From UBA12158 sp035562735 (GTDB lineage Bacteria > Patescibacteriota > Microgenomatia > UBA12405): 64,000 nucleotides of DNA. The notes beneath the pieces were generated by a model, which was not told the origin of the DNA, did not search any database, and was given only the letters and a program-made list of their open reading frames with translations. Location: the NCBI GenBank assembly GCA_035562735.1, contig DATMWB010000003.1:47912-111911 (forward strand), written 5' to 3'. The stretch's first letter is position 1, and each line of letters starts with the position of its first letter. This document shows, one piece after another, positions 16,522-25,665 of the stretch. The translations under genes were made by a program, and so were the position numbers.

Positions 16522-16892
16522 ACTATCTAGCTATTGATTATGGAACCAAAAGAATTGGTCTTGCCTATTCCCTAAACGGAATTATTTTTACTCTGCCCAT
16601 TGTTCAAAATGACGACAAAATTGTCGATATTCTAAAAAAAATTATTACTGAATATCAAATTGAAAAAATATTCATCGGTCTTTGTGAAGGGCCGATTGCA
16701 ACAAAGACAAAAAAATTTATTGATATGCTCACCCCCATGATAAAATTACCTATCGAAACAGTTGAAGAAGCGGTTAGTACAATCGAGGCTGAAAGTATTT
16801 TTTTAAAGAGTAAAAAAAATACCAAAAGTTACAAAAAACAAATCGATTCTGTAGCTGCTGCTGTAATTCTGAATCGAGTTATTGGTTTCTAA
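16518..16892 (+). CDS. ruvX: YqgF/RuvX-type RNase H-fold nuclease
   Basis: The 124-residue protein starts MNYLAIDYGTKRIGLAYS, the first catalytic Asp motif of YqgF/RuvX proteins. IFIGLCEG follows, and DSVAAAVILNRVI at the end corresponds to the final Asp motif. The usual fold helps in 16S rRNA 5' maturation and possibly Holliday-junction processing. The length is near the usual 135-140. Translation is probably coupled to the sortase through the 4-bp ATGA overlap. Confidence 0.88.
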   Translation: MNYLAIDYGTKRIGLAYSLNGIIFTLPIVQNDDKIVDILKKIITEYQIEKIFIGLCEGPIATKTKKFIDMLTPMIKLPIETVEEAVSTIEAESIFLKSKKNTKSYKKQIDSVAAAVILNRVIGF

Positions 16893-16897
16893 AAACT

Positions 16898-17095
16898 ATG
16901 TTTAAAAATCTTATTTCCCCAATTCAAGCTTGGTTGTTGTCACAGGGTCGTTGTGTAGGATGTGGTGAAGAACTGTCTAAAGGACAAAGAAAAGTAATTC
17001 GAGGTCAAACAACTGTTACTTGTCGTTGTGGTAGGATATTTATCCATAACCATCAAAGTGACACCTATCGTCGAGCTCTTTTTAATGAAATTTAA
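16898..17095 (+). CDS. Small zinc-ribbon protein, function unknown
   Basis: The 65-residue protein has CVGC at 19-22 and a CRC pair at about 43-45, with a nearby HNH-like stretch (IFIHNHQSD). This suggests a structural zinc site. It lies between ruvX and mltG with a 1-bp overlap with the latter. A nearby stretch repeats AATGAAATTTAATGAAA, so the end of this gene and the start of mltG are close copies. I do not recognise the family. Confidence 0.65.
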   Translation: MFKNLISPIQAWLLSQGRCVGCGEELSKGQRKVIRGQTTVTCRCGRIFIHNHQSDTYRRALFNEI

Positions 17096-18018
17096 TGAAA
17101 AAACTTTTTTTTGTTTTTCCCCTAATTTTATTGCTTTTATTTGGACTATACATTTATAGTTTAACCTTTGCTCCCTCATCTGATACCACCAAAAAAGTTT
17201 TTGTAATAAATCAAGGAGAACCTCTTCTGACCATTGCTTCAAGACTGGAAAAATTAAACTTTGTCCGTAGTCGATACGCCTTTATTGTCTATAGTCGATT
17301 GTCGGGTTTAAACACTCAAATCAAAGCTGGTACTTTTTATCTTACTTCGTCAGAAAAACTTATCGAGCAAGCCCAAAGATTAACCAAGGGGGGTAGTACC
17401 GACTATTGGTTTAAAATTATCCCCGGGTCTCGAATTGAAGAATTTTCCCCAGATACTGAATTTACCTCTGCTGCCCTTGGTCTTGAAGGTCAGCTTTTTC
17501 CTGATAGCTACTTAATTCCCAAGTATTACGTATCTTCGCAGATTCTTGACTTAATTTTAAAGAATTTTGAAGATAAGCAACTCGAAGCAAAAGGTAATTC
17601 TATCACTCCTTTTTCCGATTCCGAAGTGCTAGTTTTAGCTTCACTTTTAGAACGTGAAGCCAAAACATTGGCTGATAAAAAAATTATCGCTGGAATAATC
17701 AAAAATCGCCTAGACGTAGGCATGCCTCTTCAAATTGATGCCACTGTCCAATACGCCAAAGACTCTTTAGGCAACCCTGAAAAATACTGGAAGCCAATAA
17801 GCAAAGCCGATCTAAGCATTATTTCTCCTTATAACACCTATAAAAACAAGGGATTACCCCCATCACCAATTTGTAATCCCGGTTTTGATTCACTAATTGC
17901 GGCCTATCATCCAACAGAATCTAATTATGTCTACTACATCAATGATAATCAGGGAATTATGCATTACGCCAAAAATTTAGAAGAGCACAACACCAACGTG
18001 GCTAAATATTTAAGATGA
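17095..18018 (+). CDS. mltG: Endolytic transglycosylase MltG (YceG-like)
   Basis: The 307-residue protein has an N-terminal membrane helix, a LysM-like region (VFVINQGEPLLTIASRL) and the YceG domain. The catalytic Glu is in LASLLEREAK near 182-190. NRLDVGMPLQIDATVQY and the C-terminal YYINDNQGIMHYA are conserved features. MltG cuts nascent peptidoglycan strands in the membrane-proximal zone and is thought to end glycan chain growth. It supports a peptidoglycan-bearing cell. Overlaps the next gene by 4 bp. Confidence 0.94.
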   Translation: MKKLFFVFPLILLLLFGLYIYSLTFAPSSDTTKKVFVINQGEPLLTIASRLEKLNFVRSRYAFIVYSRLSGLNTQIKAGTFYLTSSEKLIEQAQRLTKGGSTDYWFKIIPGSRIEEFSPDTEFTSAALGLEGQLFPDSYLIPKYYVSSQILDLILKNFEDKQLEAKGNSITPFSDSEVLVLASLLEREAKTLADKKIIAGIIKNRLDVGMPLQIDATVQYAKDSLGNPEKYWKPISKADLSIISPYNTYKNKGLPPSPICNPGFDSLIAAYHPTESNYVYYINDNQGIMHYAKNLEEHNTNVAKYLR

Positions 18019-18581
18019 GACAAGCCAAGCTAGTAAAAAGAGAAATTTTATTTGATAAATACGGTAAAAAGTTTATCGTTGATAATTTAGAGCAGCTTGA
18101 TGGTAAGCCCGACTTTTGGGCTTATGTCTCCGCCCCCAGAGGTTCAATCATTGTCGCTATCGATAAAGACAAAAACTTAATTCTTGTTCATCAATATCGA
18201 TATACCTTAAAAGATTTTACATACGAAAACCCTGCTGGAGCTGCCGATAAAAATGAAAATCTTTTAGAAACCGCCAATAGAGAGCTTTTTGAAGAAACAG
18301 GCTACAAGTCGAATCAATTTATAAATCTTGGAAATTTTCATGATCTCCCCAACGAAACAGATCACCAATGTCAAATATTTTTAGCACTAAATTGCCAATT
18401 TATAGAAAAACCCGCCCTTGATCCCTTTTCCGAAATATATTGTGAAATGACGACCGAAATTCATCCCTTTATTGATATTTACAATTCACTTGGTCAAGAT
18501 ACCTCACTTATAAAAAGCTCCGAACATACCGCTGCCATTTTCCTCGCCCATCGCTATCTCTCTACTCATAACTTACTTTAA
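18015..18581 (+). CDS. NUDIX hydrolase, ADP-ribose pyrophosphatase-like
   Basis: The 188-residue protein carries a complete Nudix box beginning GAADKNENLLETANRE and ending LFEETGY, matching GX5EX7REUXEEXGU. The ENPAGAAD sequence before it and the overall length are like ADP-ribose/nucleoside diphosphate sugar pyrophosphatases (NudF type). It hydrolyses a nucleoside diphosphate linked to another moiety; the exact substrate cannot be read from sequence. Last gene of the alaS operon. A dispersed repeat follows at once. Confidence 0.88.
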   Translation: MRQAKLVKREILFDKYGKKFIVDNLEQLDGKPDFWAYVSAPRGSIIVAIDKDKNLILVHQYRYTLKDFTYENPAGAADKNENLLETANRELFEETGYKSNQFINLGNFHDLPNETDHQCQIFLALNCQFIEKPALDPFSEIYCEMTTEIHPFIDIYNSLGQDTSLIKSSEHTAAIFLAHRYLSTHNLL

Positions 18582-18586
18582 AAAAA

Positions 18587-18628
18587 CGTCATTGCGAGGA
18601 GCATTTGCTGAAGCGATGTGGCAATCTC
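18587..18628 (+). repeat. Dispersed repeat, variant with longer middle
   Basis: CGTCATTGCGAGGAGC begins and GCAATCTC ends this copy, with a variant middle. It fills the 67-bp gap between the convergent NUDIX and miaB-like genes. Confidence 0.75.
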
Positions 18629-18648
18629 AAAGGGATTGATTTTGTTTT

Positions 18649-19737
18649 TTATATTTGATTCTTCTTATTTACCAATTCATTCAAAATATTCCATCTCCTC
18701 TTTTTCTCACTCATTGGAATTTCATCTTTAAAAAGTTTGGCTGATACCGTTCCCCGTCGGGGGGAATATTTATTTAAATAGGCAATCTCAAAACCAACTT
18801 TTTTACAGACATCAACCGTATTTTGAAAAGCATCTTCATCTTCACCTGGGAATCCAATAATTATGTCAGTCGAAAATCTGACATCAGCGACTTTGCTCTT
18901 TATTTTTTTTACCAAATTTAAATATTCCTGTTTGGTATAGCCCCGATTCATGTTTTTTAAAACTTTATCGTCGCCGGCTTGGAAGGGGAGATGCAACAAC
19001 CTATCAATATTTGGATATTTGGCGATAGTTTCAATCAATTCATCAGAAAAATCCCACGGGTTACTGCTCACAAAGGAAACCTTTTTTAATTTTTTCTTGG
19101 CTACCTCTTCCAACAGTTTAGGGAATAAACTTTTTATTCTTTTTTTACCCATATTTACCAATATTTCATCACCAAAATCACTTCCATAACTATTCACATT
19201 TTGCCCAATCAAGACTACTTCTTCAAAACCTTTTTCAATTGCATCATCTATTTCTTTTAAAATATCCTCCATTTTGCGCGATATCTCTTTTCCGCGAGAA
19301 TAGGGAACAATACAATAAGAGCAAAAATTATTACATCCCGAGCTAATTGTAATCAATGCCGCTCTTTTTTTATTGCGTATAGGTTTTAAATCGAAACTTA
19401 TTTCTTTTGTAGGGAGCAACTGATCAACTCCCTTAATAGTTTTTTTAGCAATTGGCACCAAGCATCCAGTCAATATAATGGTTTTTAAGCCCCCTTTCCT
19501 CAAGGGGGGTACTCCGGAGGAGTGGGGGATTTTTTCCCACTTTCTTATTTCATTAATCAATCCGTAGACTCTGTTTTCTGCTGATTCTCTAACCACGCAA
19601 CTATTAATAATTACCTTATCAGCCTCTTTCCAATTATCAACAAAAACGTCCCCTTTTTCAGCATAAAATGCCTTAACCCTTTCCGAGTCAGATTCGTTTT
19701 GAGCACATCCAAATGTTTTTAAATAAATTTTACTCAC
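18649..19737 (-). CDS. miaB: MiaB-family tRNA methylthiotransferase (TRAM domain missing)
   Basis: The 362-residue radical SAM enzyme has the N-terminal UPF0004 domain (KTFGCAQNESDSER, INSCVVRESAENR, TGCLVP) with its three cluster cysteines. CNNFCSYCIVPYSRG is the CxxxCxxC site that binds the S-adenosylmethionine cluster. The family adds a methylthio group to tRNA position 37. The protein ends just after the radical SAM domain, so the usual C-terminal TRAM domain is absent. Residues about 70-85 (PHSSGVPPLRKGG) come from a CCCCC/GGGGG repeat inserted in frame. The start is GTG. Confidence 0.88.
   Translation of the reverse strand: MSKIYLKTFGCAQNESDSERVKAFYAEKGDVFVDNWKEADKVIINSCVVRESAENRVYGLINEIRKWEKIPHSSGVPPLRKGGLKTIILTGCLVPIAKKTIKGVDQLLPTKEISFDLKPIRNKKRAALITISSGCNNFCSYCIVPYSRGKEISRKMEDILKEIDDAIEKGFEEVVLIGQNVNSYGSDFGDEILVNMGKKRIKSLFPKLLEEVAKKKLKKVSFVSSNPWDFSDELIETIAKYPNIDRLLHLPFQAGDDKVLKNMNRGYTKQEYLNLVKKIKSKVADVRFSTDIIIGFPGEDEDAFQNTVDVCKKVGFEIAYLNKYSPRRGTVSAKLFKDEIPMSEKKRRWNILNELVNKKNQI
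19487..19530 (-). repeat. CCCCCTT/AAGGGGG repeat inside the miaB-like gene
   Basis: CCCCCTT (19490-19496) and AAGGGGG (19502-19508) form a hairpin, followed by GTACTCCGGAGGAGTGGGGG. The unit keeps the reading frame. Related G/C-run hairpins lie at 34005-34032 and 58978-59007. Confidence 0.7.
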
Positions 19738-19794
19738 TTGCGTTGTAAATATATCATAGTTGCGTCACCTTAGAAAAAATGAGAATATTATTTC

Positions 19795-20886
19795 ATGACT
19801 GATACAAATCAAGACCCAAACTACCAAGATATTTTAAATAAGTATGCTGATAGTTTAAAACCAAGCGAAGCATTACCATCTCAAGACCAAGCACCTAGTC
19901 CTCAAGATCAATTAGAATCAGTCCCAGAACCATCAGTCTCAGTTCCAGAAATCACCCCCCCTCCAACCATGCTTGAACCAGATCCAACCGCTGAGATGCT
20001 TCCAGACACCGAACCCCAAACCGCAGTTATGACCGAAGCCAATTCCGAATCAATCGCTTTTTCTCCTCCGACTTCTGACACTACCAGCGATTTCGATAAA
20101 AAACCAGCCGAAACAGTCACCGAGCCACCCAAAGATTTCTCTATTCCTCAGCCAGAAGTTCAAATTCCTCCATCAATGCAAGATTATGTTGATTCTTCAA
20201 AAACAGACAAACTAGATAGTATCATTCCTTCACCTCCCATGACTTCAGATTCCTTTATTCCACCAGCTCCTCATCCAATAAATATTGCCCCAGATATCGA
20301 GGTACCAAAAGAAAATCATTTTTTTAAATACCTATTTTTCTTCTCCTTGATAATTTTTATTGTCGTAGCTGCCTTGCTGGCTTATTCATTTTATAGGACT
20401 CAAAAATCAACCACTGATGTAAAAAGTGTTCCCACCAATACCCCTCCGACAGGTCTTCCTGCTTCAAAATGTCTCATAAATGGTGAAGAATATGACATTG
20501 GTCAGTCTTTTCCTGCCTCTGACGGTTGTAATACCTGTTCTTGTGATAAAGACCTCTTGATTGCCTGTACTACTATGGCCTGTGACGCTAGTAATTCAGC
20601 AACTCCTACCGAATCTACCACTATTTCAGCAGTCTCCAAAACAGCTCAGGAAGCATGTCAGCTAGAAAAATTTACCTGGCTAAGTAAATACTCTGAATGT
20701 GAAGATGCCAGTTCTAATCCGACAAATTTACAAAAACTAAAGACAATCTGTGAAACATACAAGGGTACACTCAATGAAACTGCCGATAGTTGTCGCCATG
20801 TTACGGAACCACCTTGTGGACCTGAAGCCGTTGCTGTTTGTTCCTTTGCTGTGCCTACAATTCCAAAAACTACAATTGCACCATAA
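19795..20886 (+). CDS. Single-pass membrane protein with VWC/pacifastin-like cysteine motif
   Basis: The 363-residue protein has a long Pro/Ser/Glu-rich cytoplasmic part (1-175), a membrane helix (about 178-200) and a Cys-rich external part. A segment starting CLINGEEYDIGQSFPASDGC and continuing NTCSCDKDLLIACTTMAC has the spacing of von Willebrand type C or pacifastin-like modules. About ten further cysteines follow. The pattern implies disulfides outside the membrane. The function is unknown, but surface binding is plausible. The next two genes follow after 3 nt each and encode anchored proteins too. Confidence 0.7.
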   Translation: MTDTNQDPNYQDILNKYADSLKPSEALPSQDQAPSPQDQLESVPEPSVSVPEITPPPTMLEPDPTAEMLPDTEPQTAVMTEANSESIAFSPPTSDTTSDFDKKPAETVTEPPKDFSIPQPEVQIPPSMQDYVDSSKTDKLDSIIPSPPMTSDSFIPPAPHPINIAPDIEVPKENHFFKYLFFFSLIIFIVVAALLAYSFYRTQKSTTDVKSVPTNTPPTGLPASKCLINGEEYDIGQSFPASDGCNTCSCDKDLLIACTTMACDASNSATPTESTTISAVSKTAQEACQLEKFTWLSKYSECEDASSNPTNLQKLKTICETYKGTLNETADSCRHVTEPPCGPEAVAVCSFAVPTIPKTTIAP

Positions 20887-20889
20887 AAC

Positions 20890-21540
20890 ATGGACAGGTC
20901 AGACTTTTTCAAAATAGACAAGTCAGTAGTCCTTCTCTTATTTTTAGTTGTCATCCTTATTATCTCTATTATTATGCTGGTAAATTATCAGCGGACATTG
21001 GTTCTCTCCCATAACGCCGATACTATTATTGCCGCTATTCCAACTCGTTCACCCTCAAATTCAAAAGTCAAAATATCTGCTACTCCTACACCCGACTTTC
21101 GTGCCAACTGGAAAGAATATGAAAATAGGGAATATGGCTTTATGTTCAGATATCCTGAAAAATTAAATGCTATCAAAGACCCCCACTTTGATGGTAGAAG
21201 CATAGTATTAATTACCGATGACACCCGAGAAACTGTAACTGCTAGCGGTTGGTTTGGAATTTTTGTCGCCATAAAACCAAATCCATCAAATTATGATTCA
21301 AAATCATATATTGAATGGCAAGTAAAAAATGACCCCCTCAATTCAGGTGTCAAAATCAAAAAGGCAAATGTTGTCGGCATTGATGCCTCAATCACCCAAG
21401 GGGAAGTTGTCAATAACAACGGTGAAATAGGGCCAAAAGTTTATATCTCCAAAGGAGATAGTATTATTCTTCTCACCCCAAACCATTCTCAATACTTCGA
21501 AATACTAAGTCAAATAATTCCGACATTTAATTTTTTATAA
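20890..21540 (+). CDS. Anchored envelope protein with PsbP-like domain
   Basis: The 216-residue protein has one membrane helix (about 13-33) and a Pro/Ser/Thr linker. The external domain starts YENREYGFMFRYPEKL, the PsbP-like opening also seen in the protein at 571-1485. The similar layout suggests paralogy within a family of anchored surface proteins. No catalytic residues were recognised. It is in an operon with its neighbours. Confidence 0.65.
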   Translation: MDRSDFFKIDKSVVLLLFLVVILIISIIMLVNYQRTLVLSHNADTIIAAIPTRSPSNSKVKISATPTPDFRANWKEYENREYGFMFRYPEKLNAIKDPHFDGRSIVLITDDTRETVTASGWFGIFVAIKPNPSNYDSKSYIEWQVKNDPLNSGVKIKKANVVGIDASITQGEVVNNNGEIGPKVYISKGDSIILLTPNHSQYFEILSQIIPTFNFL

Positions 21541-21543
21541 TTT

Positions 21544-22308
21544 ATGAAAAAATCCACTTTTTTTCTATATATCCTCACTGCCTTCTTTTTTGTCTCCGTT
21601 CTTATCTTGGCTTACCTTAATTATTTTAGCTCTTCAAAAATACCCTCTACCGCAAAGCCTATTGATAATCCGAGCATTCTCCCCACTAAAACCGTCAATT
21701 TAACAATATCTCCAAGTATTACCTCCTCACCTTTGTCACTTTCAAATTTAAAGACTTATACTGGCCAAGATTTTGTTTACTTAAACAACATATATAGTGC
21801 CTATACTTTTAACTATCCTGATTTTTGTACTCTAAAAGATGACACCTTAAGCTGTACTCTAAAAAACAGCCTTGCCACTATACAAATAAATGCTGGTGGT
21901 CATGGCGGTGGCGAAGGGAATTATCAGGTTCTTGTTGATAACCAATCAAAAATTTTTAACTCCATTGAGGGAAAACTAACCGCCATTGAAGACTTAGACA
22001 ACAAAACTGTTTTTGGAACTTACTGGATAAACAAAACCCCAAAATTAACCCAAGAACCTATTTTTGGTTTTGAATTCTATGGCCTTTCTTCGTCAGACTT
22101 CAATGAATTTAAAACGCTTTTTGAACAACTATTGTCCACCTTCAAATTTACAGAGAATACGACCCCTTTTTCTTCTCAAGATCTTAATCAAGGCTGGTAT
22201 TGGGGTCTTGAAAATCAGAAAAAAATAAATACACCTACAGACTGGGTATTTGCAGAAGCCGGTAAAAGTTCCTGTTGGCATTCTCCTGATAAAAACTGTA
22301 ATCTTTAA
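21544..22308 (+). CDS. Anchored envelope protein, PsbP-like, function unknown
   Basis: The 254-residue protein has an N-terminal membrane helix (about 5-26), a Ser/Thr/Pro linker, and a domain with NNIYSAYTFNYPDFCTL like the PsbP-type opening. Four cysteines, including a late pair (SSCWHSPDKNC), may form disulfides. It ends the three-gene envelope operon. The next 100 nt carry the rpoB promoter. Confidence 0.65.
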   Translation: MKKSTFFLYILTAFFFVSVLILAYLNYFSSSKIPSTAKPIDNPSILPTKTVNLTISPSITSSPLSLSNLKTYTGQDFVYLNNIYSAYTFNYPDFCTLKDDTLSCTLKNSLATIQINAGGHGGGEGNYQVLVDNQSKIFNSIEGKLTAIEDLDNKTVFGTYWINKTPKLTQEPIFGFEFYGLSSSDFNEFKTLFEQLLSTFKFTENTTPFSSQDLNQGWYWGLENQKKINTPTDWVFAEAGKSSCWHSPDKNCNL

Positions 22309-22317
22309 TCAACCCCC

Positions 22318-22346
22318 TTGCGATATGTATAGTATGAGTATATAAT
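22318..22346 (+). promoter_or_regulatory. rpoB-rpoC operon promoter (TTGCGA, 17 bp, TATAAT)
   Basis: TTGCGA (22318-22323) and TATAAT (22341-22346) are 17 bp apart. The start is expected near 22353, leaving a leader of about 58 nt without a Shine-Dalgarno sequence. Confidence 0.7.
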
Positions 22347-22410
22347 TCCCACATTCGGCGAGCGGTTGGAACATAACTCGTCATTTAAACTTTAATAGTT
22401 AAATTTGTCG

Positions 22411-25400
22411 ATGCCTTCCGCAAAAAGAACTTCTTGGGGTAAAAAATACCCACAAATTCCTGTTTTAGATTTACTCGCTGTCCAAAAAGAATCTTGGGCA
22501 AAATTTTTAAAAACTGATCTCGAAGAAACCGTCCGCTCCATTTCTCCTATATCCGATTACACTGGAAATAACTGGCTTTTAGAACTCGGAGAATTATTTT
22601 TCGATAAGATAACTGTCACTCCAGAAACTGCTAAGCTCAAAGGCCTAAATTACACCGTCCCCGTCTATACCAAAGCAAAACTAACCAACAAAAGAACTGG
22701 TCTTGTCCGTGAAGAAGATGTTTTCCTCCTAAACCTTCCCACCATGACTCCAGAAGCTACTTTTATAGTTAATGGTATCGAAAGAGGAGTTATCAATCAG
22801 CTCGTTCGTTCTCCAGGTGTTTATTTTACTGGCGAAGTCGATCCTGCAACTGGAAAAACTTTGTGTAATGCTGAAATCAGACCTGTTCGTGGTTCTTGGC
22901 TCGAATTTTTCATTGGTAAAAAAGAAGTCATCTTTGCTCGTATCGATCGTAAAAAGAAAGTTCCTGCTACCATCGTTCTACGTGCTGCCTGTGGATTACA
23001 AGACAAACAACTAGTTGGCGAGTTTGGTGATTATATCAACGCCACCATTTCTGCTGATCCCACTAAAAGCCAAGAAGAGGCTTATCTCGAATTTTACCGA
23101 AAACTCAGACCAGGTGAACCCGTTGTTCTCGAAAATGCTGAAAAATTTTTCAATGATAGATTTTTTGATCTTCGCACCTATGAATTAGGTCAAGTGGGTC
23201 GCTATAAAATCAATAAAAAATTTGGTTTTAATTTTTCCGATTCCGACAAAGAAAATTGGGTCATCAAAAAAGAAGATTTAATCGCTACAATCCGTCAATT
23301 AATAAAATTACAAAAAGGTGAATCAAAACACTTCGATGATATTGATTCTCTTGCCAATCGTCGTCTTCGACGTGCTGGCGAAATTGTCGCCCAGGTTGCT
23401 CTTCGTCCAGCTATGGCCAGATTCGAAAGAATGGTTAAAGAAAGGATGTCATTAATTTCCACCAAAGAGAAGCCAACTCCTTCTCAAATGATTAATCCTC
23501 AACCCCTTATATCTTCCTTGAATACTTTTTTTAGAAGTAACCAACTGTCCGCAATTTTAGATCAAACCAACCCTCTAGCTGAATTAGACCTTTTACGACG
23601 TGTCACTGTTGTCGGTGTTGGTGGTTTAACCCGTGAAAGAGCTGCTTTCTCTATTCGTGATGTTCATTCTTCCCAATACGGTCGTATTTGTACCGTTCGT
23701 TCCCCAGAAGGTCCAAATATTGGTTTGGTTAGCTATCTAGCTCTCTATGCCGAAGTTGATAAATATGGTTTTATCGAAGCTCCTTTTAGGAAAGTTATCA
23801 AAAATGGTAAAAACTATACATTCTCTGATGAAGTAGTTTATATGGATGCTGAGGATGAATATGATCATCGTATCACCCATCTTGGTGTCAAAATTGAAGG
23901 CAATGTTATCCAACAAAATTGGGTTCCTATCCGCTATCAAGGTGAGTTTGCTGAAGGCCCAATTGATCAGGTTGAATTTATCGACATGATTCCAAGTGAA
24001 ATCGTTGGCGCTTCTGCTTCCCTTATTCCTTTTATTGATCATGACGATGCTACTCGTGCCCTTATGGGTTCTCACATGCAGACTCAAGCCGTACCTCTTA
24101 TCCAACCAGAAGTACCTATTGTTGGTACTGGTATGGAGTCAACTGTTGCCTCCGCTATGAATAGATGTGTTTTAGCCAAAGAATCGGGAGTTGTTTCGTA
24201 TGCTGATGCTGGTAGAGTTATTATTGGTGACATTACCTATGAGGTTACGAAATTTGAAAGAACCTCTCCTTATGGTACTTGTTACAATCAACGCGTTTTG
24301 GTTAATGTCGGCGATAAAGTTAAAAAAGGTGAAGTTATTATCGATGGCCCATCTACCGCAGAAGGTGAACTATCTATTGGTAGAAACTTATTGGTAGCTT
24401 ACGCTTCTATCGACGGTCTAGGTTATGAGGACTCATTCTTAATCTCTGATCGTTTAGTTAAGCAAGATGTTTTGACCAATATTCAAATTTTTGAATACAA
24501 AGCCGATGTTGTTGAAACCAAGCTTGGTACTGAAGAACTTACCAAAGACATTCCTAATGTATCAGAAGCTGAATTAGCTAAGTTAACTGACGATGGAATT
24601 GTTATGATTGGTGCCACTGTTGGTCCTAATGATATATTAGTCGGAAAAGTTGAACCTCGTGGTGAAAAAGAATTATCCGCCGAAGAAAGACTTTTACGCG
24701 CTATTTTTGGTGAAAAAGCTCGTGAAGTTAAAGACACTTCTCTCCGTGTTCCAAATGGTGAGGGTGGAGTAGTCATAAAAATCGAAGTGTTGGGTAAAGA
24801 TGAAGGTGATGAATTAGATCCAGGAGTCAATAAGGTTGTCAAAGTATATGTCGCTCAAATCCGTCGTATTCAAGAAGGTGACAAAATTGCTGGACGTCAT
24901 GGAAACAAGGGTGTTATCTGTCGTATTATGCCCGAGTATGACATGCCTCGTTTAGGTGATGGTACTCCTGTTGACTTAGTCATGTCTCCACTTTCAGTTA
25001 TTGCTCGTATGAATTTGGGTCAAATCCTTGAAGTTACCCTCGCCTCTGCTGGTTATCACCTCAACAAGAAATATGCCGTTCCTGTCTTTGAAAAATATAG
25101 TGAAGATCAAATTGGTAAAGAGCTTGCTGAAGCTGGATTAAATCCAACTGGTAAGGCAAAACTTTATGACGGACGTACTGGTGATGCCTATGACCAAGAA
25201 GTTGTCGTTGGTGTTGGCTACATCCTCAAATTGGTCCACATGGTCGATGACAAAGTTCATGCTCGCTCTACCGGTCCATACTCTTTAGTCACTCAACAAC
25301 CACTTGGTGGTAAAGCCAGAATGGGTGGTCAACGACTTGGAGAAATGGAAGTTTGGGCTCTAGAAGCACATCAAGCTGCTCACATTTTGCAGGAAATGTT

Positions 25401-25665
25401 AACCATTAAATCAGATGATATCGAAGGTCGTACTCATGCCTTCCAAGCCATTATTAAGGGTCAACCTATTCCTGAGCCTGCCATTCCTGAATCATTCAAG
25501 GTTTTAACCAAAGAATTAGCTGGATTGGCACTCGATATTTCTCCTGTTGGTATGAAGCCAATAATTGAAGAAACCGCAGAAGAAATTGAGACAGAGCTTG
25601 AAACTGAAACTCAAGTCGAAACTATTCCTGAAACAAATGTTGAAGATTTAAAGGAGGAAAACTAA
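22411..25665 (+). CDS. rpoB: RNA polymerase beta subunit
   Basis: The 1084-residue beta subunit forms one side of the catalytic cleft. Conserved blocks are visible: the rifampicin region (SSQYGRICTVRSPEGPNIGL), GDKIAGRHGNKGVIC for the active-site lysines, and the C-terminal clamp GGKARMGGQRLGEMEVWALEA. It is shorter than E. coli RpoB (1342) because lineage-specific insertions are absent. A TTG two codons upstream could add two residues; ATG 22411 is preferred. An acidic tail rich in Glu/Thr closes the protein, followed by AAGGAGG for rpoC. Confidence 0.98.
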   Translation: MPSAKRTSWGKKYPQIPVLDLLAVQKESWAKFLKTDLEETVRSISPISDYTGNNWLLELGELFFDKITVTPETAKLKGLNYTVPVYTKAKLTNKRTGLVREEDVFLLNLPTMTPEATFIVNGIERGVINQLVRSPGVYFTGEVDPATGKTLCNAEIRPVRGSWLEFFIGKKEVIFARIDRKKKVPATIVLRAACGLQDKQLVGEFGDYINATISADPTKSQEEAYLEFYRKLRPGEPVVLENAEKFFNDRFFDLRTYELGQVGRYKINKKFGFNFSDSDKENWVIKKEDLIATIRQLIKLQKGESKHFDDIDSLANRRLRRAGEIVAQVALRPAMARFERMVKERMSLISTKEKPTPSQMINPQPLISSLNTFFRSNQLSAILDQTNPLAELDLLRRVTVVGVGGLTRERAAFSIRDVHSSQYGRICTVRSPEGPNIGLVSYLALYAEVDKYGFIEAPFRKVIKNGKNYTFSDEVVYMDAEDEYDHRITHLGVKIEGNVIQQNWVPIRYQGEFAEGPIDQVEFIDMIPSEIVGASASLIPFIDHDDATRALMGSHMQTQAVPLIQPEVPIVGTGMESTVASAMNRCVLAKESGVVSYADAGRVIIGDITYEVTKFERTSPYGTCYNQRVLVNVGDKVKKGEVIIDGPSTAEGELSIGRNLLVAYASIDGLGYEDSFLISDRLVKQDVLTNIQIFEYKADVVETKLGTEELTKDIPNVSEAELAKLTDDGIVMIGATVGPNDILVGKVEPRGEKELSAEERLLRAIFGEKAREVKDTSLRVPNGEGGVVIKIEVLGKDEGDELDPGVNKVVKVYVAQIRRIQEGDKIAGRHGNKGVICRIMPEYDMPRLGDGTPVDLVMSPLSVIARMNLGQILEVTLASAGYHLNKKYAVPVFEKYSEDQIGKELAEAGLNPTGKAKLYDGRTGDAYDQEVVVGVGYILKLVHMVDDKVHARSTGPYSLVTQQPLGGKARMGGQRLGEMEVWALEAHQAAHILQEMLTIKSDDIEGRTHAFQAIIKGQPIPEPAIPESFKVLTKELAGLALDISPVGMKPIIEETAEEIETELETETQVETIPETNVEDLKEEN

